Positions 26,728-36,078 are shown, numbered from the stretch's first letter. The stretch is 64,000 nucleotides of DNA from Streptomyces caniscabiei (GCF_014930365.1 NZ_JABXWI010000022.1:62001-126000); one strand, 5' to 3'. Made by a program: numbers and translations. Notes: generated from the letters alone by a model not told the origin.

Positions 26728-27794
26728 GCGAGCACGCGCGCGGGCGTGACGGCGCGCACGGCCGTGAAGGCGCGCGCGGGCCTGACCGGCGGGACGGCGT
26801 GCGCGGGCTTGAGGGGCGTGACGCCGTGCGCGGGAGCGTGCTCGCCGTCGACGCGGGCAACAGCAAGACCGACGTGGCCGTGGTCGCGCCCGACGGGGAG
26901 GTGCTGGGCGCGGCGCGCGGCGGCGGGTTCCAGCCCCCGGCCGTCGGGGTGACGGCGGCGGTCGACGGCCTCGCGGAGGTCGTACGGCGGGCCCTCGCCG
27001 AGGCCGGGTTCCGCTCGGTCGACCATGTCTCGGCGTGTCTGGCGAACGCCGACTTCCCCGTGGAGGAGGAGCGCCTCGCGGCGGCGCTGCGCACGCGCGC
27101 GTGGGGCACGACCGTCGAGGTCCGCAACGACACCTTCGCGATCCTGCGGGCCGGGGTGGCCGAGCCCCGGGGCGTGGCGGTGGTGTGCGGTGCCGGCGTG
27201 AACTGTGTCGGCATGCGCCCCGACGGCCGCACCGCGCGCTTCCCCGCGCTGGGGCGCATCTCCGGGGACTGGGGCGGTGGTTGGGGCCTGGCCGAGGAGG
27301 CGATGTGGCACGCGGCCCGCGCCGAGGACGGCCGGGGCGGTCCCACGGCACTGGCCGAGACGCTGCCCGCGCACTTCGGCCTGGACTCCGTGTACGCCCT
27401 GGTCGAGGCGCTGCACCTCGGGGACATCCCGGCCGTCCGCCGCCATGAGCTGACCCCGGTCCTGTTCACCACGGCGACCGGCGGCGACCCGGTGGCCCGC
27501 TCGCTGGTGGACCGTATGGCCGAGGAGGTGGTGGCCATGGCGACGGTGGCCCTGACCCGCCTGGACCTCCTCGGCGAGGAGACCCCCGTCCTCCTCGGCG
27601 GCGGTGTCCTCGCCGCCCGGCACCCCCTCCTCGACGCCCGGATCCGCGAGGCGCTGGCCGCCGCCGCGCCCAAGGCGGTGCCCCGGGTGGTCACGGCAGC
27701 CCCGGTGCTGGGCGCGGCACTGCTCGGGCTCGACCACGTGGGCGCGCCGCGCGGCGTGCACGCGCGTGTGCGGGCGCACTACGAACGAGGCTGA
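26724..27794 (+). CDS. csnK: BadF-type sugar kinase (N-acetylglucosamine/glucosamine kinase-like), CsnK-like
   Basis: A 356-residue protein of the ASKHA fold. The phosphate-1 motif DAGNSKTDVAVV starts near residue 43, with GAGVNCVG and GGGVLAARHP as the adenosine part. It should phosphorylate the amino sugar released in or supplied to the csn pathway. The ATG overlaps the csnH stop (ATGA). The first 38 residues are an unusual Arg/Gly/Asp repeat (see 26727) not needed for the fold. A GTG at 26838 directly before the core is an alternative start. Confidence 0.85.
   Translation: MSEHARGRDGAHGREGARGPDRRDGVRGLEGRDAVRGSVLAVDAGNSKTDVAVVAPDGEVLGAARGGGFQPPAVGVTAAVDGLAEVVRRALAEAGFRSVDHVSACLANADFPVEEERLAAALRTRAWGTTVEVRNDTFAILRAGVAEPRGVAVVCGAGVNCVGMRPDGRTARFPALGRISGDWGGGWGLAEEAMWHAARAEDGRGGPTALAETLPAHFGLDSVYALVEALHLGDIPAVRRHELTPVLFTTATGGDPVARSLVDRMAEEVVAMATVALTRLDLLGEETPVLLGGGVLAARHPLLDARIREALAAAAPKAVPRVVTAAPVLGAALLGLDHVGAPRGVHARVRAHYERG
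26727..26838 (+). repeat. degenerate coding repeat at the csnK N-terminus
   Basis: The DNA is built from degenerate units of the kind GCGCGCGGGCGTGACGGC, giving residues such as GRDGAHGREGARG and RRDGVRGLEGRDAVRG. It lies between the csnH stop overlap and the start of the kinase fold. Confidence 0.7.
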
Positions 27795-27825
27795 CCCCGC
27801 CCCGCGCCACCCTCCTGGATCTCCC

Positions 27826-27839
27826 TCGAACGCGTTCGA
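27826..27839. promoter_or_regulatory. 14-base palindrome downstream of csnK
   Basis: TCGAACGCGTTCGA is perfectly symmetric, embedded in outer CCTGG/CCAGG arms (about 27814-27848). It may be the terminator of the csn operon or an operator for the next cluster. It is not a LexA box because the half-sites are only two bases apart. Confidence 0.4.
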
Positions 27840-28068
27840 ACCCCCAGGGAACCGAACCCGATCGGAGCGCGTATTCATGGGCAGGGGGTGGTGCGGGAAG
27901 CCTTGTGCTGCGCCGGATCCGACAAGGACAGTGCCTACGGACACGATCGGGGAACAAGATCGAGTCAAGGTCTGTGCGTTGTCAGTCCCGACGGCGATAC
28001 TTGCGGCCGTGCACCTCTGTCCGTGCGAGCGGACGGAAGCGATGGACGGATGACCAGGGGGAGGTCAG

Positions 28069-29547
28069 GTGACATTCACGCCGGAGGGCAGCGCGGCACC
28101 GACGGCACCACCCACGGGCCCGGGCCCCGCCGTGCCGCCCCGGGCCGCACCGTCGAGGACCCCCGTGCCGCCCCCGGCCCCGGACGGCGGGCCGCCCCGC
28201 CGCACGGCGTTCGCCGAGGGCGTCGACCAGTTGCGCGCCGCTGCGACGACCGAGCCAGGCCGGCTGCGCATCATCGGCGCCGTCCTCGCCCTCCTGGTCG
28301 TCACGTTCGGCGCCGTCACGGCCTGGCAGATGAACGACCGCGCGGCCGCCGCCGACGACGTGCTCCACGGCAGCCAGCCGCTCAGCTCGGCCGCCGCCGA
28401 GATCTACAGCTCGCTGGCCGCCGCCAACACGGCGGCCTCCAGCGGGTTCCTCGCGGGCGGGCAGGAGACCCGGGAGTCGCGTGAGGACTACGAGCGGGAG
28501 ATGGGGGAGGCCGCGAGACAGCTGGCCCTCGCCGCGACCGCGTCGAAGTCCGGCTCCGACTCCGAGGAACGCATCGCCAAGCTGAACGCCCTGCTGCCCG
28601 AGTACAAGGGCCTGGTCGAGCGGGCCCGCGCCAACAACCGGCTGGGCTACCCCCTGGGCGGCGCCTATCTGCGCTACGCCAACGACAAGATGCAGGGCAT
28701 GCTCGACGAGGCGCAGAGCATCTACGACAACGAGAACGAGCGGCTCCGTGACGACTACGCGGAGGCCACGGCGTACCCCTGGGCCGCGCTCGGCCTCGGG
28801 GTCCTCGCCATCGGCGGCCTCGTCTGGGCCCAGCGGCGCAACTACCGGCGCACCAACCGGGTGTTGAACCACGGCATGGTCGCGGCGACGGCCGCCTCCA
28901 CCGTGGTCCTGCTGTGGCTGGCCGGCGGCCACACCGTCGCCCGAGCGGGGCTGAACGACTCCTACGACCACGGCGTCCGGTCCATGACCGTCCTCAACGA
29001 CGCGCGCATCGCCTCCCTCACGGCCCGGGGCAACGAGAACCTGACCCTCATCAGCCGCGGGGCGCAGTCGATCGAGATCGAGGACGACGGCCAGAAGAAG
29101 AACGTGGACGAGTTCGACCACAACTTCGGGATCGAGATGCGCAATCTCGAGGTCAAGCTGGCGGCCGCCGAGAAGCTGGCCGACGACAGCAGCGGCGCGA
29201 AGCCGGTGAAGGCCGCCGGCCTCGGTATGGACGAGTGGCTGAAACGGCACGAGAGGGCCCGCGCCGCCGACGACAAGGGCGACTACCAGTGCGCTCTGGA
29301 CCAGGTGATCGGCGGCAGGTCCACGACCGACTGCCCGGACGGCGACAAGCCGACCGGCGAGTGCTTCGACGAGGTCGACACGAACCTCGGCATCGCGAGC
29401 GACTACGAGAAGCGGGAGTTCACCACGGCGGCCCGGGGCGGCCGTGACGCGATGCTCGGACTTCCCGTGGGCGCCGCCGTCCTGGCGGTGCTGGGCGCGG
29501 CCGGCGCGGTGCTGGGCATCGGGCGCAGGCTGTCGGAGTACCGGTGA
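28069..29547 (+). CDS. GlnX-like four-helix sensor membrane protein
   Basis: A 492-residue membrane protein. A Pro-rich cytoplasmic N-terminus (1-60) is followed by helix 1 (about 66-87), an extracytoplasmic loop (about 88-238) of helical, chemoreceptor-like sequence, helices 2 and 3 (about 239-292) and a second loop (about 293-462) with two to three cysteines. Helix 4 is at about 463-484. This topology and the gene order (next to a GlnH-like binding protein and a PknG kinase) match GlnX of Mycobacterium, which passes the GlnH signal to PknG. GTG start with GGGGGAGG upstream. First gene of the seven-gene cluster. Confidence 0.78.
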   Translation: MTFTPEGSAAPTAPPTGPGPAVPPRAAPSRTPVPPPAPDGGPPRRTAFAEGVDQLRAAATTEPGRLRIIGAVLALLVVTFGAVTAWQMNDRAAAADDVLHGSQPLSSAAAEIYSSLAAANTAASSGFLAGGQETRESREDYEREMGEAARQLALAATASKSGSDSEERIAKLNALLPEYKGLVERARANNRLGYPLGGAYLRYANDKMQGMLDEAQSIYDNENERLRDDYAEATAYPWAALGLGVLAIGGLVWAQRRNYRRTNRVLNHGMVAATAASTVVLLWLAGGHTVARAGLNDSYDHGVRSMTVLNDARIASLTARGNENLTLISRGAQSIEIEDDGQKKNVDEFDHNFGIEMRNLEVKLAAAEKLADDSSGAKPVKAAGLGMDEWLKRHERARAADDKGDYQCALDQVIGGRSTTDCPDGDKPTGECFDEVDTNLGIASDYEKREFTTAARGGRDAMLGLPVGAAVLAVLGAAGAVLGIGRRLSEYR

Positions 29548-29582
29548 CGGCGACGGGAGGAGACTCGGTGGAAGGAGGAGCG

Positions 29583-30614
29583 ATGAATGCGATGCGACGC
29601 CTGCGAGCCGGCCTCAGGGGCTGGGGCGGCGTGGGCGCCATGGCGGTCCTCTGCGCCCTGACCCTGGTCTTCGCCCTGGTGCTGCCGGTGAAGGGCACCC
29701 GCGGCGACGGCGCGACAGGCACCGGCGGCCCGGGCGTGGTCCGGGGCACGCAGGCGCGGGCGGACGACTGCGAGGAGAAGGGCGATCCGGAGAAGCGGAG
29801 CCTGCGGCCCTCGTCGAGCGCCTCCGGCGACGCGATCGAGCGGATCCGGAAGAACGACGTCATCACGGTCGGCGTCGACCAGAACAGCTACCGCTGGGGC
29901 TACCGCGACCCGAACAGCACGAAGGACGAAGCCGTGCTGGAGGGCTTCGACATCGACATAGTGCACCGCATCGCCGAGGAGATACTCGGCGACCCGAACA
30001 AGGTGCGCTTCCGGGCGATCCCCACCAGCCAGCGCATCCCCCTGTTGCAGAAGAAGGAGATCGACATGGTGGTCCGCACCATGACGATCAGCTGCGACCG
30101 TCTGAAGGACGTCGCCTTCTCCCAGCCCTACTTCAGGACGGGTCAGCAGGTCCTGGCCCCCAAGTCCTCGACGATCAAGGGCTATGACAAGACGCTGGCG
30201 GGCAAGAAGATCTGTACGGCCGCCACTTCCACCGCCCTGTCCACCCTGGAGGCCGGCCGGACCTCGGGCAAGCTGCCCGCCACCGCCGACATCTCCCTGA
30301 CCGTCCCCAACCAACTCGACTGCCTGGTCAGGCTCCAGCTCGGCGAGGTCGACGCCGTGGTCACCGACGGAGCCCTCGCCGCCAGCCAGGCCGCGCAGGA
30401 CCCGACGGTCGACCTCAAGGGCGCGCCGTTCACGACCGAGTACTACGGAGTGGCGATGAACCGGGACGCGGATGATCTGGTACGCCGGGTCAACCAGGTG
30501 CTGGTGGACTATCTCAAGGACGGCTGGCAGAACTCCTACGACAAGTGGCTGTCCGGGACTCTCGGCGACAACTCGGGGCAGTCCCGGCCGCCTTCCCCCC
30601 AGTACAGCGACTGA
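29583..30614 (+). CDS. GlnH-like amino-acid-binding protein, membrane anchored
   Basis: A 343-residue periplasmic-binding-protein of the glutamate/glutamine class (ITVGVDQNSYRWGYR, LEGFDIDIVHRIAEEI, DMVVRTMTISCDRLKDVAFS). The N-terminus has one hydrophobic helix but no lipobox, unlike mycobacterial GlnH, so it may be anchored by an uncleaved helix. The ATG at 29583 with GGAGGAG is chosen; GTGs at 29544 (overlapping the previous stop) and 29568 are alternatives. No ABC permease or ATPase is nearby, so a sensing rather than import role is likely. Confidence 0.88.
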   Translation: MNAMRRLRAGLRGWGGVGAMAVLCALTLVFALVLPVKGTRGDGATGTGGPGVVRGTQARADDCEEKGDPEKRSLRPSSSASGDAIERIRKNDVITVGVDQNSYRWGYRDPNSTKDEAVLEGFDIDIVHRIAEEILGDPNKVRFRAIPTSQRIPLLQKKEIDMVVRTMTISCDRLKDVAFSQPYFRTGQQVLAPKSSTIKGYDKTLAGKKICTAATSTALSTLEAGRTSGKLPATADISLTVPNQLDCLVRLQLGEVDAVVTDGALAASQAAQDPTVDLKGAPFTTEYYGVAMNRDADDLVRRVNQVLVDYLKDGWQNSYDKWLSGTLGDNSGQSRPPSPQYSD

Positions 30615-30681
30615 CGTACCGGGACCGACGTAAGAGGACCGGGTTCAACTGACGGACACCGACAGCAGCGAGAGGTGATCG

Positions 30682-32007
30682 ATGGGCGTCGCGGGATCCA
30701 CCGGGCCGGTGATGGACCGGGACGAGGTGGACCGTGCGCTCGCGCGGCTCGGCGCGGAGCACGAGGCCATCGAGACCTCGCTGCTCGCCCTGCAGGACCA
30801 CGCGGGCCGCAGGCTGCTCGAAGGCGCCGCGCTGACCGGCGTCACCAAGGAGCGCTGGACCGCCGCGGACGCGTCGATCACGCTGCTGTGGGCCTACTTC
30901 GACGCGTACACGGACGCGTTGCACAGCGCCCGGGAGATCCGTTCGCGACGCCGCTGGTCCAGCCGTGAGGACCTGGTGGAGCTGACGGAACTGCTGCGCG
31001 GCGAGGCGGTCACGGTCGCCGGCTCCGCGACGGCCATGGCGAACGCGCCGACGCTCCAGGGCACGACCCGGCTCAGCGAACAGTTCTCGCTGGTCACACT
31101 CGTGGACCGGATGAACGACCTGTACGCGTCCTCGCTGGACATGGTCGTGGCCGCCGACGCGGTGTGGTCCGCGCTGCCCGCCAGAATCGATCTCCTGGCC
31201 GCCGAGCTCCAGCGCACCCGTGGGCTCGCGCACTCCGTGGGCGTACGCCCCGGCGAGCACCCGGCCGGCGACGACCTGGAGCGGATCACCCGCACCCTGA
31301 CCCGCCTCCGTGAGCGGGTCGTCTCGGACCCGCTGGCCTTCTGGGTGCCCACGCCCGGCAGTTCGGCGCCCGGTGGCGGCCGCCCGGACACCTCGACGTA
31401 CGACCGTGAGGCACGGGCCCTGGAGGACGTGCGGCGGGAGATCGACGCCGTGCTGACGGTCCGGCAGGACGCGGAGGCGCGACTGCTGAAGCTGCGGGAC
31501 GTGCTCAGCCGCGCGGACCGCACGCTCGCCGAGGCGCGCAGCGCGCGCGGTGAGGTGCTGGCGAAGATCGCCGCGACGGAGGTGCCCGTGGTGAGCGGTC
31601 CGCCGACGGTGCTTCAGGAGCAGTTGGCGATGGCGGCGGAGTACCGCAGACACGCGCAGTGGCACCGGCTCTCCCCGCTCCTGGAGTCCCTGGAGCAGAA
31701 GGCGGACGACGAACTGCTGCGGGCCCGCGAGTCGTTGACGGCCGTGACCGCGCCGCTGGCGGTCCGCGCGGAGCTGCGCGGCCGGCTCGACGCGTACAAG
31801 GCGAAGGTCGCCCGGCACGGCTTCGCGGAGGACTCGCTGCTGGTCGAGCGGTACGACGCTGCGCGGCGCATGCTGTGGAGCGCCCCGTGTGATCTGCGCG
31901 TCGCCGAGATGGCGGTGCTGCGCTACCAGCAGGCGGCCACCGAGCTGCTGGGCCAGTCGGTACCGGCCCAGCCCGCGCCCCAGGACCGGAGGGAGGAACA
32001 GCAGTGA
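30682..32007 (+). CDS. helical coiled-coil-like protein of unknown function in the PknG cluster
   Basis: A 441-residue, cytoplasmic, almost entirely alpha-helical charged protein with no membrane helix, no signal and no recognised domain. Heptad-like charged stretches (EARLLKLRDVLSRADRTLAEARSARGEVL near 245-280, and 310-380) suggest coiled coils. ATG at 30682 with GAGAGG. Its stop overlaps the kinase start (GTGA), so it is made together with PknG. It is absent from the mycobacterial glnX-glnH-pknG unit as I know it. An adaptor or substrate role for the kinase is inference. Confidence 0.72.
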   Translation: MGVAGSTGPVMDRDEVDRALARLGAEHEAIETSLLALQDHAGRRLLEGAALTGVTKERWTAADASITLLWAYFDAYTDALHSAREIRSRRRWSSREDLVELTELLRGEAVTVAGSATAMANAPTLQGTTRLSEQFSLVTLVDRMNDLYASSLDMVVAADAVWSALPARIDLLAAELQRTRGLAHSVGVRPGEHPAGDDLERITRTLTRLRERVVSDPLAFWVPTPGSSAPGGGRPDTSTYDREARALEDVRREIDAVLTVRQDAEARLLKLRDVLSRADRTLAEARSARGEVLAKIAATEVPVVSGPPTVLQEQLAMAAEYRRHAQWHRLSPLLESLEQKADDELLRARESLTAVTAPLAVRAELRGRLDAYKAKVARHGFAEDSLLVERYDAARRMLWSAPCDLRVAEMAVLRYQQAATELLGQSVPAQPAPQDRREEQQ

Positions 32008-34616
32008 GTCAGACGGAGGAGAGCCCGGCGGGCGAGGAGACGGCGCGGCAGTCGTGCCAGCGGCCCGGTTGCTCGGGTGCGTACGAGGACGTGGGCGGCG
32101 GCGAGCTGTACTGCGACGAGTGCGGTCTGGCGCCGGTCGTCTCGGCGAGCGGCATGGTCAACTCCCCGCCCACCGGCATCACCGGGGGCGGCAGGGGCTC
32201 GCGCGGCTCCGGTTCCGGCAGTTCGCGCTCCTCGCGCACGTCGGCCCGGTCCTCGCAGTCGCGCCGCTCGGTCTCGGGCCGGCTCTCGCGTGCCCTGTCG
32301 GGCCGGTCGACGGGCCGCTCGGTGTCGGTGCGCAGCTCCGGCAAGACCGCCGGCACCTCGGGGCGGGCGCGGCTCGGTGTGGGTCTGGTCCAGGTGCCGG
32401 ACGTGCCGCGTCCCGACCCGCGCTCGATGGTGCTGGAGACCGCCGAGGTGCCCGAGCGGAAGCGGTTCTGCTCGCGCTCGGACTGCGGGGCGCCGGTCGG
32501 CCGGGCGCGCGGTGACCGGCCGGGGCGCACGGAGGGCTTCTGCACCAAGTGCGGCCACCCGTACTCCTTCGTGCCGAAGCTGCACTCGGGCGACATCGTG
32601 CGCGGCCAGTACGAGGTCGTGGGCTGTCTGGCGCACGGCGGTCTGGGCTGGATCTACCTGGCCATAGACCGGGCGGTGTCGGACCGCTGGGTCGTGCTGA
32701 AGGGCCTGCTGGACACCGGCGACCAGGACGCGATGGCGGCGGCGATCTCCGAGCGCCGCTTCCTCGCCGAGATCGAGCACTCCAACATCGTCCGCATCTA
32801 CAACTTCGTCGAGCACCTCGACCAGCGCACCGGTTCGCTGGACGGGTACATCGTCATGGAGTACGTCGGCGGCAAGTCGCTGAAGGAGATCGCCAACGGC
32901 CGCCGCACGCCGGACGGGCGCCGCGATCCGCTGCCGGTGGAGCAGGCGTGCGCGTACGGCATCGAGGCTCTGGAGGCGCTCGGTCACCTCCACAGCCGCA
33001 ACGTCCTGTACTGCGACTTCAAGGTCGACAACGCGATCCAGACCGAGGACCAGCTCAAGCTGATCGACATGGGCGCGGTGCGCAGGATGGACGACGACGA
33101 GTCGGCCATCTACGGCACCGTCGGCTACCAGGCCCCGGAGGTCGCCGACGTGGGCCCGTCGGTCGCCTCCGACCTGTACACGGTCGCCCGCACGCTCGCG
33201 GTCCTCACCTTCGACTTCCAGGGCTACACGAACGTCTTCGTGGACTCCCTGCCCGACCCGGACAACATCGAGGTCTTCCGCCAGTACGAGTCGTTCTACC
33301 GGCTGCTGGTCCGGGCCACCGACCCCGATCCGGCCCGCCGGTTCGCCTCCGCGCAGGAGATGTCGGAGCAGCTGACGGGTGTGCTGCGGGAGGTCGTCTC
33401 CCTCCAGACGGGCCGGGCCCGGCCCGCCCTGTCGACGATCTTCGGCCCCGAGGTGAAGGTCACGGACACGGAGCTGTTCGCCAAGCTGGACGGGGACGTG
33501 TCCCGGCTGGGCACGCGCCGCGACAAGCCGACCACCAGGAACGGTGGTTCGTCTTCCGGTTCGCCTTCCGGTTCGCCTTCCGCCACGCCCGCCCTGCTGA
33601 CCGCCGGCGCGGCCGTCCCCGCCCGGCTCACCCGGCAGCTCGACACCGCCGCCGCGGCCCTCGCGCTGCCCGTCCCGCGCGTGGACCCGGGCGACCCGAA
33701 CGCCGGGTTCCTCGCGGGACTGATCACCTCCGCGCCCACCGAGCTGATCACAGCGCTGCACGCGGCCCCCAGCGGCTCCCTGGAGCTGCGGCTGCGCGAG
33801 CTGCGGGCCCGCCTGGAGATGGCCGAGTTCACCATCGCCCTGGCCACCCTGGACGCCCTGGAGCGGGACCACCCCGACGACTGGCGGGTGGTCTGGTACC
33901 GGGGCGTGGCCGCGCTCGCCACCGGCGACCACGAGAACGCCGCGCTGTCCTTCGACGCGATCTACGACGCCTTCCCGGGCGAGCCGGCCCCCAAGCTGGC
34001 CCTCGGCCTGTGCGCCGAGGTGCTGGGGCAGCTGGACAACGCCGCCGAGTACTACCGCCTGGTGTGGACGACCGACCCCAGCTTCGTCAGCGCCGCGTTC
34101 GGGCTCGCCCGGGTGCGACTGACCGCCGGGGACCGGCAGAACGCCGTCCGGACCCTGGAGTCCGTGCCGGAGGCGTCGATCCACTACACCGCCGCCCGGG
34201 TCGCCGCCGTACGGGCCCGGCTCAGACACCGCGCGGACGCGACGCTCGGAGCCGAACCGGCGCCGCCCCCGGCCGGGACCGACGAAACAGCGCAGGGCGC
34301 CCCGTTCCTGGACGATCTGACCGCGGCCGCCGGGCAGGTCGAGGCGCTCGGCGGGTACGGTCTGGACGCGGTGCGCCGCGAGCAGTTGTCCACAGAGGTC
34401 CTTGGCTGCGCCCTGGACTGGGTACTCTCCGGAAGCCGGGGTGCCGCGCCCCCGACCGGCGAGCGGGTCCTGCTCGGCAGCACGCTGGACGAGCGCGGCC
34501 TCCGCTTCGGACTGGAGCGGTCGTACCGCACACTGGCCCGGCTCGCCCAAGGCGGCGAGGAGAGGATCGACCTGGTGGAACGTGCCAACCGTTACCGCCC
34601 CCGGACGTGGGTGTAG
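32004..34616 (+). CDS. pknG: PknG-type serine/threonine protein kinase with zinc ribbons and TPR region
   Basis: An 870-residue soluble kinase. Two zinc ribbons (CQRPGC...CDEC near 14-40; CSRSDC...CTKC near 153-180) flank a Ser/Arg-rich linker. The kinase domain runs about 198-460. The glycine loop is AHGGLGW, Lys233 lies in VVLKGLL, and the catalytic loop is YCDFKVDN (Asp338) instead of HRDLKPEN. The metal site is DMG (Asp355) and YQAPEV follows; these substitutions are typical of PknG. The C-terminal 250 residues hold TPR-like helices. No membrane helix is present. The partner phosphatase, FHA protein and upstream sensor indicate an amino-acid-responsive signalling module as in mycobacteria. 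Confidence 0.93.
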   Translation: MSQTEESPAGEETARQSCQRPGCSGAYEDVGGGELYCDECGLAPVVSASGMVNSPPTGITGGGRGSRGSGSGSSRSSRTSARSSQSRRSVSGRLSRALSGRSTGRSVSVRSSGKTAGTSGRARLGVGLVQVPDVPRPDPRSMVLETAEVPERKRFCSRSDCGAPVGRARGDRPGRTEGFCTKCGHPYSFVPKLHSGDIVRGQYEVVGCLAHGGLGWIYLAIDRAVSDRWVVLKGLLDTGDQDAMAAAISERRFLAEIEHSNIVRIYNFVEHLDQRTGSLDGYIVMEYVGGKSLKEIANGRRTPDGRRDPLPVEQACAYGIEALEALGHLHSRNVLYCDFKVDNAIQTEDQLKLIDMGAVRRMDDDESAIYGTVGYQAPEVADVGPSVASDLYTVARTLAVLTFDFQGYTNVFVDSLPDPDNIEVFRQYESFYRLLVRATDPDPARRFASAQEMSEQLTGVLREVVSLQTGRARPALSTIFGPEVKVTDTELFAKLDGDVSRLGTRRDKPTTRNGGSSSGSPSGSPSATPALLTAGAAVPARLTRQLDTAAAALALPVPRVDPGDPNAGFLAGLITSAPTELITALHAAPSGSLELRLRELRARLEMAEFTIALATLDALERDHPDDWRVVWYRGVAALATGDHENAALSFDAIYDAFPGEPAPKLALGLCAEVLGQLDNAAEYYRLVWTTDPSFVSAAFGLARVRLTAGDRQNAVRTLESVPEASIHYTAARVAAVRARLRHRADATLGAEPAPPPAGTDETAQGAPFLDDLTAAAGQVEALGGYGLDAVRREQLSTEVLGCALDWVLSGSRGAAPPTGERVLLGSTLDERGLRFGLERSYRTLARLAQGGEERIDLVERANRYRPRTWV

Positions 34617-34619
34617 TTG

Positions 34620-35936
34620 ATGTCGCAGATGCCCCAGCCGACCGCGCTGACGAAGTGCCCGATCTGCGAGTGGCCCCTCGCCTCGGACGACCGCTTCTGC
34701 GGTGCGTGCGGCCATGACCTGTCGGCGGTCCCCGCACCGCCGGCGGACCATCCGACCCTCACCATGAACGGGACGGCGGCCGCCGCGCCCGACGAGGCCG
34801 GCTCCGTGGACTGGCCCGTCGCCTCCGAACCGAGCACCGACACGCCCCCGCCGGTGGTCCGTCCCACCGACATCCCGGGCACCGACTCCGGCGGCGGCGA
34901 ACTGCCGGGACCGGGCCGGGGCGTACGGTTCGACCGGCCCCGCGAGCCCGACGAGTACCCGCTGGCCGCGCCCCAGCCGCCGGACCCGCGCACCACCGAC
35001 CTCGCCACCCCCGCGGCCGGTACGAAGGTGTGCGTGGCCTGCCGCGCGGGCCGCGTCGACCGGGACGGCTACTGCGAGAACTGCGGACACGCCCAGCCCC
35101 GTGAACGCGACCACATGGAACTGGAGTTGGGCGCGGTCGCCGCGGTCAGCGACCGGGGCCTGCGCCACCACCGCAACGAGGACGCGTTCGCGATCTCCTC
35201 GACCGCGCTGCCCGACGGCTCCCCCGCGGTCGTCGCGATCGTCTGCGACGGCGTGTCCTCCGCGACCCGCCCCGACGACGCCTCGCTCGCCGCCGCCCGC
35301 GTCGCCAACGAGACGGTGCTGGGCGCGCTGCCGCGCGGCACCCATCCGCAGCAGGCCATGCACGACGCGATCGTCGCCGCCGCGAGCGCCGTCAACGCCC
35401 TCGCGGAGGAGCCGGAGACGGCCCAGGAGCACGCCCCGCACCAGAACGCGCCGGCCTGCACCATCGTCGGCTCGATCGTCACCGCGAGCCTGCTCGTCGT
35501 CGGCTGGGTCGGCGACAGCCGCGCCTACTGGGTGCCGGTGGACCGCAGCGCGCCCCCGGCCCGGCTCACCGAGGACGACTCGTGGGCGGCACAGATGGTG
35601 TCCGCGGGACTGATGAGCGAGGCCGAGGCGTACGCCGACGAGCGTGCCCACGCGATCACCGGCTGGCTCGGCGCCGACGCGTACGAACTGGAGCCGCACA
35701 CCGCTTCCTTCAAGCCGGACCGGCCGGGTGTAGTGGTGGTGTGCACCGACGGACTGTGGAACTACGCGGAGGCCGCCGAGGAGATGGCCGAGGCCGTGCC
35801 CCTGGACGCGGCCGAGCGGCCGTTGCACTGCGCGCAGGTCCTGGTCGGCCGCGCGCTCGACGGAGGTGGCCACGACAACGTAACAGTGGCGATCCTGCCG
35901 TTCCCGGCCCCTCCTCAGGGGGCAGGATCGGCCTGA
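34620..35936 (+). CDS. PP2C-family protein phosphatase with two zinc ribbons
   Basis: A 438-residue protein. Zinc ribbon 1 is CPICEWPL...FCGACGH (residues 13-32), then a Pro-rich linker, and zinc ribbon 2 is CVACRAG...YCENCGH (about 140-159). The PP2C domain follows, with metal-binding aspartates in NEDAFAIS, VCDGVSS, VCTDGLWN and GGHDNVTV. It would remove the phosphates placed by the neighbouring kinase. ATG at 34620 is three bases after the kinase stop, with no separate ribosome site, so translation is coupled. No membrane helix. Confidence 0.94.
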   Translation: MSQMPQPTALTKCPICEWPLASDDRFCGACGHDLSAVPAPPADHPTLTMNGTAAAAPDEAGSVDWPVASEPSTDTPPPVVRPTDIPGTDSGGGELPGPGRGVRFDRPREPDEYPLAAPQPPDPRTTDLATPAAGTKVCVACRAGRVDRDGYCENCGHAQPRERDHMELELGAVAAVSDRGLRHHRNEDAFAISSTALPDGSPAVVAIVCDGVSSATRPDDASLAAARVANETVLGALPRGTHPQQAMHDAIVAAASAVNALAEEPETAQEHAPHQNAPACTIVGSIVTASLLVVGWVGDSRAYWVPVDRSAPPARLTEDDSWAAQMVSAGLMSEAEAYADERAHAITGWLGADAYELEPHTASFKPDRPGVVVVCTDGLWNYAEAAEEMAEAVPLDAAERPLHCAQVLVGRALDGGGHDNVTVAILPFPAPPQGAGSA

Positions 35937-36078
35937 GGGTGCGCGCGGGCCGGATGTTCGCGTGCGCCCCGGCGGCCGGACGGGAAGGGCCGACGGACCG
36001 GAGGGGACCGGTCCGGGTACGGGCACGCACAGTCATCACCCCACGCGCTGTGGGGCCGCTAGGGGGATCAGAGTAGGC

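Noticed and set aside
27826..27839. TCGAACGCGTTCGA considered as a LexA SOS box
   Set aside because: Actinobacterial LexA sites need four bases between GAAC and GTTC; here there are only two.
28069..29547. GlnX-like protein considered as a chemoreceptor or histidine kinase sensor
   Set aside because: There is no HAMP, methyl-accepting or kinase domain, and the four-helix layout next to glnH and pknG fits GlnX better.
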